A stretch of 64,000 nt of DNA from Strigamia acuminata (Eukaryota > Arthropoda > Chilopoda > Geophilomorpha > Linotaeniidae), in NCBI GenBank assembly GCA_949358305.1, contig OX442319.1, forward strand, positions 8,184,001 through 8,248,000. Reading direction: 5' to 3'. The notes below the pieces were generated by a model. That model saw only the letters and a list, made by a program, of their open reading frames with translations. It ran no database searches and was not told where the DNA came from. The translations under genes were made by a program, and so were the position numbers. Below, piece after piece: positions 30,871 to 39,887 of the stretch. Positions within the stretch are counted from its first letter, which is position 1. Every line of letters begins with the position of its first letter.

Positions 30871-31540
30871 TAAACGAGCATTTAAACACCATTAAATATT
30901 CATGAGAATGTTATGTCACCCTATGTTTTACAGGTGTGAAGTCAATAAATGTTAAAACCTATTTTATTTCTTTCTCAATTTCTGTGTAAAGTGCATCAAT
31001 AATATGAGAATGCCTTTGTTAGCCATGTAGTTGCAAGACTAAAAGCCAATTGACCATTTTTAAATTAAACAGTTATGTTTGGCCCCAGTGGCTGCAGCGC
31101 GTGCCTGGACGCGGGCCCACAAGCCTAAGAGGGCCCATGAAGGTTGAATGGTAACTTTTTATTTTCATTTTTTAGGCTTTTTGGAAAATGAGAACCCAAA
31201 GGGCGAGTGTGAGGAGTAGGAGAAAGGTTTTGTCCAGGTGTGTTTTGCTGTTCGAATTTGAAGAGATAATTGATAAGATTGTTGAAATTGGTAAAATTGT
31301 GCAATGGTGGTTCGCCCTGTGATGTTTGACCTTTAATTTTAGATGTTCGGCTTTTAGTTATGGAAATGTAATGCCCTGCCTGTGGTCAATTGATTTAAAG
31401 TTGAATTGCTTGATTACTTTATACTTATTTTGTTGTGTTTGTCCTCTCTAATGCACTTTACATTACATTACATTACATTACATTACATTACATTACATTG
31501 GATTACTCCTGGCAACCATTAGAAAATAAATAACTAGTCG
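30871..31540 (+). repeat. Array tail segment, copy 2
   Basis: Near-identical to 26533-27180, including the 44-codon ORF and the ATTAC microsatellite, which is longer here (about seven units at 31459-31495). Confidence 0.75.
31188..31322 (+). CDS. Small array ORF (44 aa), copy 2
   Basis: Same start, length and stop as the ORF at 26845 (MRTQRASVRSRRKVLSRC...IVQWWFAL). The differences are Lys/Arg, Arg/Lys and Cys/Trp exchanges plus one silent change. Confidence 0.35.
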   Translation: MRTQRASVRSRRKVLSRCVLLFEFEEIIDKIVEIGKIVQWWFAL

Positions 31541-31843
31541 ACATTCAAAATCCATTAAAGACTAAACTCCATACTCCAACACAGTCATGAAGATGGCCAT
31601 TCCTGGCCAATCCTAGTAGTATCGGCAAGTATACATTTATTTGAATTTACACAATGATCTTCCATTGGTTATATTATTATGATTATTGCTATTGCCTCCC
31701 TGATTGCTTTTAGTTTAGCGGGTGGGGGATGTCACAAGCATGGTTTTTCACACTCTATTTTAATTTAATTTTTCCACATTTCTCTTTAAACTCTCAATAA
31801 TATTTTTTTTATTTTACCTTCTTAAATCGTTGGTGTTTGTAGC
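31541..31843. other. Array joint and leader
   Basis: Carries AAGTATACATTTATTTGAATT and CTATTGCCTCCCTGATTGCTTT, repeated at 34352-34450, then the conserved TTTTTCCACATTTC leader. No gene. Confidence 0.45.
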
Positions 31844-31973
31844 AAAACAGTTTATTACTTCGAGAGATGAAATTTTGGTTTTCAGGAGAGATTGTTCTTT
31901 GATCATTCATAAATTAGGCAAAGATATTGAAACTCGCCCAGCAATCGATCCCCGTGAAGATAACGGCTGGTAA
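31844..31973 (+). CDS. Array ORF E, copy 2
   Basis: Reads FITSRDEILVFRRDCSLIIHK...IETRPAIDPREDNGW and stop. It begins at the same AG/CAAAACAG junction as copy 1, while the sequence upstream of the junction is unrelated, which is what an exon border would look like. Confidence 0.4.
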
Positions 31974-32199
31974 TTTTTCAGCTGACCCCGAATTTCCTGT
32001 GAAGGGTAATGAATCAGAAAATGAATACCTCAGCCGACTTAATAAGTTTGTAATCGACAGAACCAGAAACGAGAACAATCGGCTCAGGGCAGTGAATAAA
32101 CAGGCGTTGGAACAGAATCAACATGACAGCGAACAAATAGTGCTTTTAAATGCCATAATCGATAACTTAGGGGCGATAATTGTTGGTTTACTTGTATAA
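31963..32199 (+). pseudogene. Array ORF C, copy 2 (start codon changed to ACG)
   Basis: Collinear with the 78-aa ORF at 28882 (AGNFSADPEFPVKGNESENEY and so on, ending IVGLLV), with the frame open throughout. The ATG has become ACG, so translation from this position would need another start. Confidence 0.45.
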
Positions 32200-32515
32200 G
32201 AAATGATACCTTTAGAGCAACCTGAGTGAATTGTTTGTTTTTTGTTGTTTTTTGTTTATTTCTATAATTTTTTTTCTTCTTTTTTTTCAAAATGGTTTTT
32301 GTCTAACACTTTTTTTGTAAGTTTTTGTGTGAGTGCTAACAGGCACGTAGCTTCGTTGATTGAGAGGACCAAATCTAACACTATACGTCTGCACAATTCA
32401 ATTTAATTGGTTTGTGGTAAAGTGTAAAGTTTTCTTTGTCATCGTGAACCGCCATCTTGGGCATGATTGATGGCGTCGTAGTGTTAGTTTTTGTTTGCTA
32501 TTTTTTTTTTTTGTT
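32200..32515. other. Array spacer, second copy
   Basis: Collinear with 29119-29440, including CTAACAGGCACGTAGCTTCG. No gene. Confidence 0.45.
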
Positions 32516-32850
32516 ATTGGGAGCCAACCAAAATCAAATGGGGATACAGACCAAGAATACCAATCCCGAATAGAATTCATTTTCTATCTAACACTTACAT
32601 GGGAGCGGCGTAGAACAGCAAAGGAACGCAACCGGCACCAGGAAATCTTAGAACAGGGGAGGCAACAGACTCTTGACGCCTACGAACAAATTGGTTATTT
32701 AAATAACCAAGTTGACGAATTACCTTTACAAATGAGAAAGTTAGAAGCACAGGAAAAAAAAACAGTGAATGAATGGAAAAATGTGGTACCAAATCTAGAG
32801 AAAAAGATTGAAGATTTGAAAAAAGAAATAGAAAATATGATTCAATTTGA
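32516..32850 (+). CDS. Array module B, copy 3 (best open coiled-coil frame)
   Basis: About 110 open codons: EYQSRIEFIFYLTLTWERRR, then RHQEILEQGRQQTLDAYEQI, YLNNQVDELPLQMRKLEAQ, KKTVNEWKNV and LEKKIEDLKKEIENM. The heptad pattern predicts a coiled coil of about 70 residues. No ATG is found at the 5' end, so it would need an upstream exon. It is the least damaged of three copies. Confidence 0.45.
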
Positions 32851-32869
32851 TGTAATTTCCATTTGTTTT

Positions 32870-33085
32870 TTTGCTTTATTCTCTTTTTTCTGGTGTTCAC
32901 GTCCAATTCGCCATTTCTTTTTTTGCTTTTTTATTCTCTTTTTTCTGATGTTCACGTCCAATTCGCCATTTCTTTTTTTGCTTTTTTATTCTCTTTTTTC
33001 TGATGTTCACGTCCAATTCGCCATTTCTTTTTTTGCTTTTTTATTGTTTAATATTTTGTTTATTTTTCTGGTGTTCACGCCCAAT
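32870..33085. repeat. Tandem repeat of about 62 bp
   Basis: Four copies of TTCACGTCCAATTCGCCATT followed by a T-rich stretch and TCTTTTTTCTGATG. A related single unit follows module B in the other copies. Confidence 0.85.
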
Positions 33086-33845
33086 TCGTCCCTCCTCCCT
33101 CCCTCGCTCTGTAACGACAACATCGGGAGCAGCAAATCCAACTCTCTACCTTCTCGTGGTTGCCCCTGAACCACTAGTTGCTCGTGCCAGTAGACTAAAT
33201 GAGAGCTCTGGTCATCCAATCAAATTAGGATGTTGGTTTGACATTTTTCCAAATGTCGTTTCTTTCGGCATTCTATTGTATGAATGTAGCATTTACCAAA
33301 ATGCACATGGTTTGTACAATAGTTGTTGTAAGCCTGCATGAGTGTAGCATTAACAAAACACTACATAATGTGTACAATATTTGGTCCTTGTTTTTCGTTA
33401 GTTATTGAGCGGCTTCGGTGTCTGGTTTCCGAAGTTGCGGAAGCACGATTTCTTGATTTTAATTAGTGAGGCCCTAGTCGCTGTCCGTCTCTACTCTGTA
33501 ACGTTTCATGTGTTCCTATTCCTTTCTCTGCATTTTAATGCTGTTTTGTGTTTCTGTTTGAATGGCTTCCAGAACGGTTTTGAAATATAATACGGAGTAG
33601 ATACAATGACATTGAAAGGGGACCACGCTCTGCATTCATATAAAATTTAAATGTTTTCTTACCATTCATTAATGTTTTCTAGTTTAATTCTAGTGATTTC
33701 ATTTAAGGTCAAGGTTTAAAAGTAGTTATACATACATCAACTGAACAGTCAATAGCCCACTAGAGACGCCTTGATTTCTTGTATACAAAATTGTCGTGTG
33801 AAATTTTATACACTTCAGCATTTTTTTCAAGTAAAAGTTTTTTCT
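33086..33845. other. Array spacer
   Basis: Includes ATCGGGAGCAGCAAATCCAA at 33123 and a relative of the 10.05-10.17 kb fragment. The part 33240-33760 is unique in this window and shows no gene. Confidence 0.35.
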
Positions 33846-33854
33846 GATGTCTAG

Positions 33855-34190
33855 AATGAATGTTTCTGATCAGGCAGAAGATGTGGCTACCAGTGGCCAA
33901 AACACAAAGAATGAACAGTGCAGAATTGTCCCTGAAAGTGAAGGCAATGATTCCGGACGGATTCACTTCTCCTTATTTCAGCGGGAAAATTAAAAGGTTT
34001 AGGTCAATGATGCCAACTCTGCACCCTAGATTGCGGACTTGCAAAAACTATTGGACTAGAACCAAACAAGATGATGCCCAAAACAAATTAAATGACGTGC
34101 AACCCGAGGAACAAAGATTTGATAGTGGAGATGCCTATGACTTTTAAACAGGAAGTGCTGGTGCTTATTACCTCCTCCAAGCCTATTTCT
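33855..34190 (+). repeat. Array module D, copy 2
   Basis: An ATG frame MNVSDQAEDVATSGQN runs on without interruption to CRIVPESEGNDSGRIHFSLF and a stop. The other frame KAMIPDGFTSPYFSGKIKRF...WTRTKQDDAQNKLNDVQPEE is also open. In copy 1 a segment of about 115 bp splits this point. Confidence 0.5.
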
Positions 34191-34227
34191 GAGCGATACT
34201 GATAGTGACGGTTATAGTAATTGATCG

Positions 34228-34335
34228 TGGGGAAGCTGCTAGAGTATTACAACACCAATGGACTCCAATTTATATCAAAAGAGTTCAGAGACTTCCTTCA
34301 GTGGACAGTTAGACAGAGAAGGACGACTCCATTGT
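34228..34335 (+). repeat. Array module A, copy 4 (truncated)
   Basis: Matches the first part of module A through GACAGAGAAGGACGACTCC ATTG, then joins directly to the AGTATACTACACATTTATTT segment seen at 31630. The second exon-like part is missing. Confidence 0.6.
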
Positions 34336-34440
34336 TTCCGAGTAGCATCGGCAAGTATACTACACATTTATTTAAATTTACACAATGATCTTCCATTGGT
34401 TACATTTAGTTATATTGTTATGATTATTGCTATTGCCTCC

Positions 34441-34607
34441 CTGATTGCTTTCATTACAGGGAACCCTGATTGCTTTCATTACAGGGAACCCTGATTGCTT
34501 TCATTACAGGGAACCCTGATTGCTTTCATTACAGGGAACCCTGATTGCTTTCATTACAGGGAACCCTGATTGCTTTCATTACAGGGAACCCTGATTGCTT
34601 TCATTAC
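34441..34607. repeat. 25-bp tandem repeat, about 6.7 copies
   Basis: The unit CTGATTGCTTTCATTACAGG with GAACC is repeated exactly. Each unit holds a splice-acceptor-like TTTCATTACAG/GG. Confidence 0.95.
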
Positions 34608-34737
34608 TAAGAACTTTTAATAAAAGTTTAGCGGGTGGGGATGTCACAAGCATGGTTTTTCCCACTCTGTTTTAATTTAATTTTTCCACATTTCTCTTTA
34701 AACTCTAAATAATATTTCTTTTATTTTACTCTTAAAT

Positions 34738-35060
34738 TGTGGTTTTCAAAAGAGATTGTTCTTTGATCATTCATAAATTAGGCAAGCATATTGATGGAGG
34801 TAAGCGACCAAATGTCGTTAGATTTTTAAAGTTTTGTTTACACAAGTAATAATAGTTACAGAAAATTATTATTCACACAACAATTTTTCAAGTATTTTGA
34901 ATACAGGTGTTCTGCACACTACAAGAACATCGCACCTGTCGATATAAGGACAGTAGAGGTTTATTTTGAGAAGAAGTGCAGTAAGTTTTACTGTTTTAGT
35001 CAATTTAGACGAGGCCGCGGACCAGGATGGCTACAGAAGCGATTACACATGAAGTGTAAT
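34738..35060 (+). repeat. Array leader (ORF E, copy 3) joined to a fragment shared with 48.8-49.1 kb
   Basis: 34738-34797 matches ORF E up to KLGKHID. From about 34790 the sequence instead matches, inverted, 48790-49075: FFKYFEYRCSAHYKNIAPVD then AAGAAGTGCA/GTAAG, followed by GTCAATTTAGAC and GGACCAGGATGGCTAC. The two repeat families are thus joined here, immediately upstream of the Copia gag. Confidence 0.5.
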
Positions 35061-35184
35061 GATTACAACGAGATTCAACGTTGGTTATCGGCTTAGCACC
35101 CCGGCGTGCGGCCAGACGACGATTTGAAACCGAATTCGACGATACCATTTTCTGAGTCAGTGTGTGTTTTCGCGTTGTCTCTAA

Positions 35185-35985
35185 TCTTCGGCAATCATAA
35201 GGCAGAAGTCAACCGAATCAACCAGCGGCAAAGTTCCTGTGTTGTCAGTGGGAAATTACGAATCCTGGCAACGTAGCATGCGCATGTTACTGAAAGCCAA
35301 AGGATTATGGCAACACGTCGCAGAGGACAAAGAGGAAGACTTTTTGAAAACCGCTACCGAGAAGGAAAAATCGAAATACCAACGGAAAAAGGATAAGGCA
35401 CTCGGGACAATTTATTGCCACGTTAGCGAGGCAAATAAATCGGCTCTCGACACGTGTGAAACTCCGAAGCAATCGTGGGATATGTTGGCTAAGATTTATG
35501 CCCCCAGCTCGCGTGCTCGACAGGCAGCCATGAGGTGGGAGTTCCTCGGTCTGCACCTCGAATCAAACGAGGAGATGGCAGATTTTATTGGCCGCGTCGA
35601 CCATCATGTCCGTCAACTCAAGGATATTAAGGAGGAGGTTTCCGACAAGCATCACGCTTATCAGTATCTGCATCGACTGCCCTCCGAGTATTCGCAGGTC
35701 ACCTTCTCCATATATCATTGGTCTGAAGTCGATTTTACTCCAGCTAAAGTGGCCGACCAGCTATTATCCGAGTATCTCCGATTGAAGTCGATGGGCCTCC
35801 ACGGTTCGAATTTAACAACGGCGCAGGCATATGCCAACGAACAGTCACGTCCACGGAATCAGTCTCGACCCCCACGTTCATTATCTTCAATCAAATGCTT
35901 TAATTGCAACGAGATGGGGCATTATGCCAACAAATGTCCGCATCCGCCTCGAGAAGATAAGAATCGTCCTTCGGCTTCCTTTCAA
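35185..35985 (+). mobile_element. gag: Copia-type LTR retrotransposon gag fragment
   Basis: An open frame of about 265 codons has a Retrotran_gag_2/UBN2-type domain (YESWQRSMRMLLKAKGLWQHV, then ADFIGRVDHHVRQLKDI and YQYLHRLPSEYSQVTFSI). A CCHC zinc knuckle follows (CFNCNEMGHYANKC, Cys-x2-Cys-x4-His-x4-Cys). No in-frame ATG precedes the domain after the TAA at 35182, so the start is lost or lies in another exon. Protease, integrase and reverse transcriptase are absent; the frame runs directly into a minisatellite. No LTRs were found. Confidence 0.82.
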
Positions 35986-35989
35986 CGCA

Positions 35990-36545
35990 GTTGTTTTGTT
36001 CGGTTTATTTCTTTTTATTCTGTTTTGTTCGGTTTATTTTTCTGTTTTTGTTCGGTTTATTTTTCTGTTTTTGTTCGGTTTATTTTTCTGTTTTTGTTCG
36101 GTTTATTTTTCTGTTTTTGTTCGGTTTATTTTTCTGTTTTTGTTCGGTTTATTTTTCTGTTTTTGTTCGGTTTATTTTTCTGTTTTTGTTATTTTTTATT
36201 CTGTTTTTGTTCTATTTTATTTTTCTGTTTTTGTTCTTTTATTTTTCTGTTTTTATTCTATTTTATTTTTCAGTTTTTGTTCTATTTTATTTTTCTGTTT
36301 TTGTTCTATTTTATTTTTCTGTTTTTGTTCTATTTTATTTTTCTGTTTTTGTTCTATTTTATTTTTCTGTTTTTGTTCTATTTTATTTTTCTGTTTTTGT
36401 TCTATTTTATTTTTCTGTTTTTGTTCTATTTTATTTTTCTGTTTTTGTTCTATTTTATTTTTCTGTTTTTGTTATTTTATTTTTCTGTTTTTGTTATTTT
36501 ATTTTTTTGTTTTTGTTATTTTATTTTTCTGTTTTGTTCTATTTT
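35990..36545. repeat. Minisatellite of 23-24 bp (TTCGGTTTATTTTTCTGTTTT)
   Basis: About eight units of a 23-bp form with TTCGG, then about 11 units of a 24-bp form with TTCTATTTTA, then shortened ones. All three plus-strand frames stay open and read Phe/Leu/Val/Cys. The gag frame continues through it, which is an effect of base composition. Confidence 0.93.
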
Positions 36546-36855
36546 ATTTATTCTAGGGTTAGTTTTTAATAATTTTACTGTTGACCTTTTAAACTATTTT
36601 TTTTTTTATTCCAGAATATTCCAGCAGACATTTCAACAACCAGCAGACGACATTTACACAACCAACAATTTTTTTTACATTTATAAAAATATTTTCTAAG
36701 TTCCCTTACTCTTTTGAGAGGATTTTGATGGTTCTAAAGCGACAGTCTGTTTCCCAAAAAAAAAATTTATTTCAAAATTGTCATTTTTTTATCTTTTGTT
36801 CATGATAACGTTCATATGAAGTGACTGAAAAGTTCACAAAACGTTCATTAACATC

Positions 36856-36870
36856 TAGTATATAAATCAG
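36856..36870 (+). promoter_or_regulatory. TATA box before a broken ORF
   Basis: AGTATATAAATCAG lies about 95 bp before the ATG at 36962. Spacing to a CA-rich start region fits a promoter. Confidence 0.4.
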
Positions 36871-36961
36871 TTCACAGACAGCTTACAATCATTCACTTGA
36901 GTTTCATCAACACAGGTCACAGCCAATCAATCCAGTCCCCCCTAACCATCTACTATTTATT

Positions 36962-37468
36962 ATGGCGAAAATCCTTAATGAATTCTCGAAGAAATGGAAG
37001 AAAGGAACGAAGAACTAACAGAAGAAAATTGAAAGGCATGTTCGGCCTAGGCTAGTAGATGGGCTCAATGAAGAACAAATTGAATTGTGGAATTCAATTG
37101 ATTCATTAGAATTTGATATACCGATTTTGCAATTAGAGCCGGTGATTGATTTGGTTTAGGTTGACGTTTTGTTTCAAGACAGACCAAAGAGAAACATTAA
37201 AAATGTTGATTTGAACTTGGACGAATCATTTGACTTCCTGAAGCATAATTGTTTGTTTGTCTATACTCCGGCTATTTTTTATTTTCGCGGCGATATTAAT
37301 AGTCCGATGCAGCGGATGATGTTGAGTTGCAACCACTTAACTGATATTGACTTATTTGCTTCTACCATAAGTGATATTAAGAAGTGTTTTGTTCCTTCTA
37401 CCACACTGAGCATTGTTTCCTGTTTTGAACATTTATTTTGTCTAAAAGCTGGTTCTTGTATTTGTTGA
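36962..37468 (+). pseudogene. Broken ORF with two in-frame stops, unknown
   Basis: One frame runs from ATG at 36962 to a stop at 37466-37468 (168 codons) and is interrupted only by TAA at 37016 and TAG at 37157. The predicted pieces include RHVRPRLVDGLNEEQIELWN, EFDIPILQLEPVIDL and RNIKNVDLNLDESFDFLKHN. The composition is protein-like and a TATA box lies upstream. No intron with proper borders removes both stops. I do not recognise the protein; it is probably a decayed gene or transposon ORF. Confidence 0.45.
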
Positions 37469-37479
37469 CTTTGTCTTTT

Positions 37480-37737
37480 TATGTTTATTTTTTTTTTCCA
37501 TTGAGTATTTTGTTCGTATTAACCTTGGAATTCCCTCTTGTAAATTTTAGCTGTTGGGAGCACCCTCATATATTTTAGTAAATAAACAACAATAAAAATA
37601 ACAGGAACAACCTTGGTATAGGACATTGCCTTGCCTAATGTCATAGTGATATTTCTTGCAAGGTTCTGTCATTTAGTAGGTGATTTTGTTTGTGCAGGTG
37701 ATAGTCACGAGGTAACAATGACCATCAAATTACAATT
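37480..37737. other. Spacer
   Basis: AT-rich; AATAAA signals near 37580 and 37590. No gene. Confidence 0.3.
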
Positions 37738-38482
37738 GCAAATTCAGGAAACCACGAAAAACTAAAGTAAACCGAGTTAGAGCTGGCAAACTACTAAACT
37801 TGCTAAGTTGTGTTGCAGCCATTTTACAATTGGTTGTTTTTACCAAAATTTTAGATTTGTGCAAATCACTATCTTAATAGTGCTGATAATTGGTAAATGC
37901 AACACTCGTAGAGAATGTCGTCTTACGATACCAAAAATTATGTACAACCCAGATAAAACATCAGAAATATAAATAAAAAATAATAATTCAAATTCCAACA
38001 ATGTTGAAAACATTGTCAGCACTCCGAAAGACAAACAAAACCACTACATCAGCTTTGGCCACTAATGAAAGTAACAAATTAGAAAATTGAAATGGAATAA
38101 TAAACCACCGCACACATAATTTTGTAATTTTCAGTCAAAATTTCCGCCGCCATTTTCAGCGTAAAAACGCAACAACGACGAAGTGCGAGTTTCGAAAACC
38201 ATTGCTCTACTAAATTTACCGACAAAAGTCCAATATTAATTCACACATTTTCCATATTCTGTTTGTCATTCTAAATGGAAACGAATCAGCCAAGAGTCGT
38301 ATTTGGTACCAAGCTTCGCCCTAGCTTCTTGTCTTCAAATGAAAAGAACGGTGCCTTGCTCTTCCTTGCTTCAAATCTTCAGGCTTCGTGTTCGTAGTCT
38401 CATTGGTCAAAACCGATCACGTGGCTCGATTCAGATTTTCAACACTGCACAGCGACACCATCGCTGAAATAAACCATGTGAA
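37738..38482 (-). repeat. Left arm of a 750-bp inverted duplication (decayed)
   Basis: The reverse complement of this segment matches 47231-47985 over its length with scattered changes. It includes the GCCACGTGA(C/T) E-box region, an inverted CCAAT, and CTTGCTCTTCCTTGCTTC. The small frame that is open in the right arm (47520-47849) is interrupted here by several stops. Confidence 0.8.
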
Positions 38483-38710
38483 TGTGAATGAAGTTGATCA
38501 AAATCCGAGGCAGAACTACAACCAGCCAAATTAAAATTTGGAAAATTACTACTGCCAAAACTTAAACAAAACATTCCAAATTCTAATACCGAATCCCGAA
38601 TCTCAGACTTATAATCAATTTTTTTTTACGAATAGATCACTGCGCCGCCTTTAAAAATACGTTGGTCTTGATCAATTGTTATTTTCCCATAACCCCATGC
38701 GCTCATACAC

Positions 38711-39499
38711 ATGGTAGTCAACATGGCCGCACCCGCACCAAAAGAAATGTCAGTTATCAACAAATACGACTACGTCAGACGCAACGAACGAGACGAAGTA
38801 TGTTTGCCCGGTTGCTGGATCGTAGTTCGCGTCGACGGCAAAGCTTTTCACCGCTTCTCCAAAGTGCACAACTTCACCAAACCAAACGACGAGCGCGCAC
38901 TTGGCCTGATGAATCACACAGCCCTGAAAGTGATGGACGAATACGCCGACATTCGGCTGGCTTACGGCGAGAGCGACGAATTCAGCTTCGTCATTCATAA
39001 ACACTCGGATATGTTTTCTAGGCGCAAACTCAAACTAGCAACCTACATCGCGGCATGTTTCACCGCTCGCTACCAGTTCCACTGGGCCGAATTCTTCTCC
39101 GACACCGCCTTGCAATACCCGCCGCATTTCGACGCGCACGTCGCCGAACACCCGAATGACGTCATGCTGCGCGACTACCTGCGCTGGCGACAGAACGACT
39201 GTCACATTAACAATTCGTATAACACGACTTTCTGGGCTTTGGTGCAGAAAGGCGAGATGACGCCAGCGCAGGCAGAGGTGCGGTTGAGGGGGACTTTGTT
39301 CAAAGATAAAAATGAAATTCTTTTTACTGAGTTTGGAATTAATTATAATAACGAACCGGAGTTGTTTAAAAAAGGGACGGTTGTGATTAGGAGGAAAGGG
39401 TCTGGCGAGAAGAAGGCGAAGAAAATGACTGCGGTGTGTCTGAATGTGGATATTATTCGCGAGCAATTCTGGGAGGAAAATGCAGATATATTGAAATAA
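38711..39499 (+). CDS. THG1: tRNA-His guanylyltransferase
   Basis: Adds the extra 5' guanylate (G-1) to tRNA-His in a 3'-5' polymerase-like reaction, needed for recognition by HisRS. The 262-residue protein is in one exon. Key motifs are VVRVDGKAFHRFS and AYGESDEFSFV, which hold the metal-binding aspartates, and RQNDCHINNSYNT, the signature of eukaryotic Thg1. These are followed by DKNEILFTEFGINYNNEP and KGTVVIRR. The first ATG (38711) gives MVVNMAAPAPKEMSVINKY; the ATGs four and 12 codons later are alternatives, and the usual family start is near the last of these. Intronless structure contrasts with the intron-rich neighbours, so a retrocopy is possible, but the frame and catalytic residues are intact. 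An AATAAA signal occurs just after the stop (39499-39504). Confidence 0.95.
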   Translation: MVVNMAAPAPKEMSVINKYDYVRRNERDEVCLPGCWIVVRVDGKAFHRFSKVHNFTKPNDERALGLMNHTALKVMDEYADIRLAYGESDEFSFVIHKHSDMFSRRKLKLATYIAACFTARYQFHWAEFFSDTALQYPPHFDAHVAEHPNDVMLRDYLRWRQNDCHINNSYNTTFWALVQKGEMTPAQAEVRLRGTLFKDKNEILFTEFGINYNNEPELFKKGTVVIRRKGSGEKKAKKMTAVCLNVDIIREQFWEENADILK

Positions 39500-39619
39500 A
39501 ATAAATTGCCTTTCCACAATCCCAATTTGATTTAAATTTATAGTTTTCCATTAACTGTAATTTTCTACGAAATATTTAGGGAATTCCCGTTGTTTGTCTT
39601 TTTTACACGCTTTTTATTC

Positions 39620-39830
39620 TTCTTCGTTATATCGCGATTCGTTATAAGTAGACCCCGGATAACTGCGTAAATGCATACAATATATTTATATTGAATAAAA
39701 AGCCGAAATTGGCTTAAAATGCATATTTCGCGAAAATCGGTATATAAATGCATTTATGCATTTATGTCTTTTTTTAACGATCCATAACATGTGCGTATCA
39801 ATTTATAACTTATAAGGAGTTTCGACTGTA
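39620..39830. mobile_element. pogo-like element remnant
   Basis: Contains TTCGTTATATCGCGATTCG at the left and TATAAGGAGTTTCGACTG followed by TA at the right, matching the ends of the element at 25849-26416. The interior is short and AT-rich. Confidence 0.6.
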
Positions 39831-39887
39831 TTTAAGTAGATATCTTTTATACATTTTACAAGAAAAAATATTCAAAACAGTAGTTTG

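Noticed and set aside
27480-34610. CRISPR-like arrays
   Set aside because: The repeats are contiguous satellites without unique spacers, in a eukaryotic genome with introns; CRISPR does not apply.
35991-36569. Phe/Leu/Val-rich frames resembling membrane proteins
   Set aside because: All three frames of the minisatellite are open and hydrophobic because of its T-rich unit; none has independent support.
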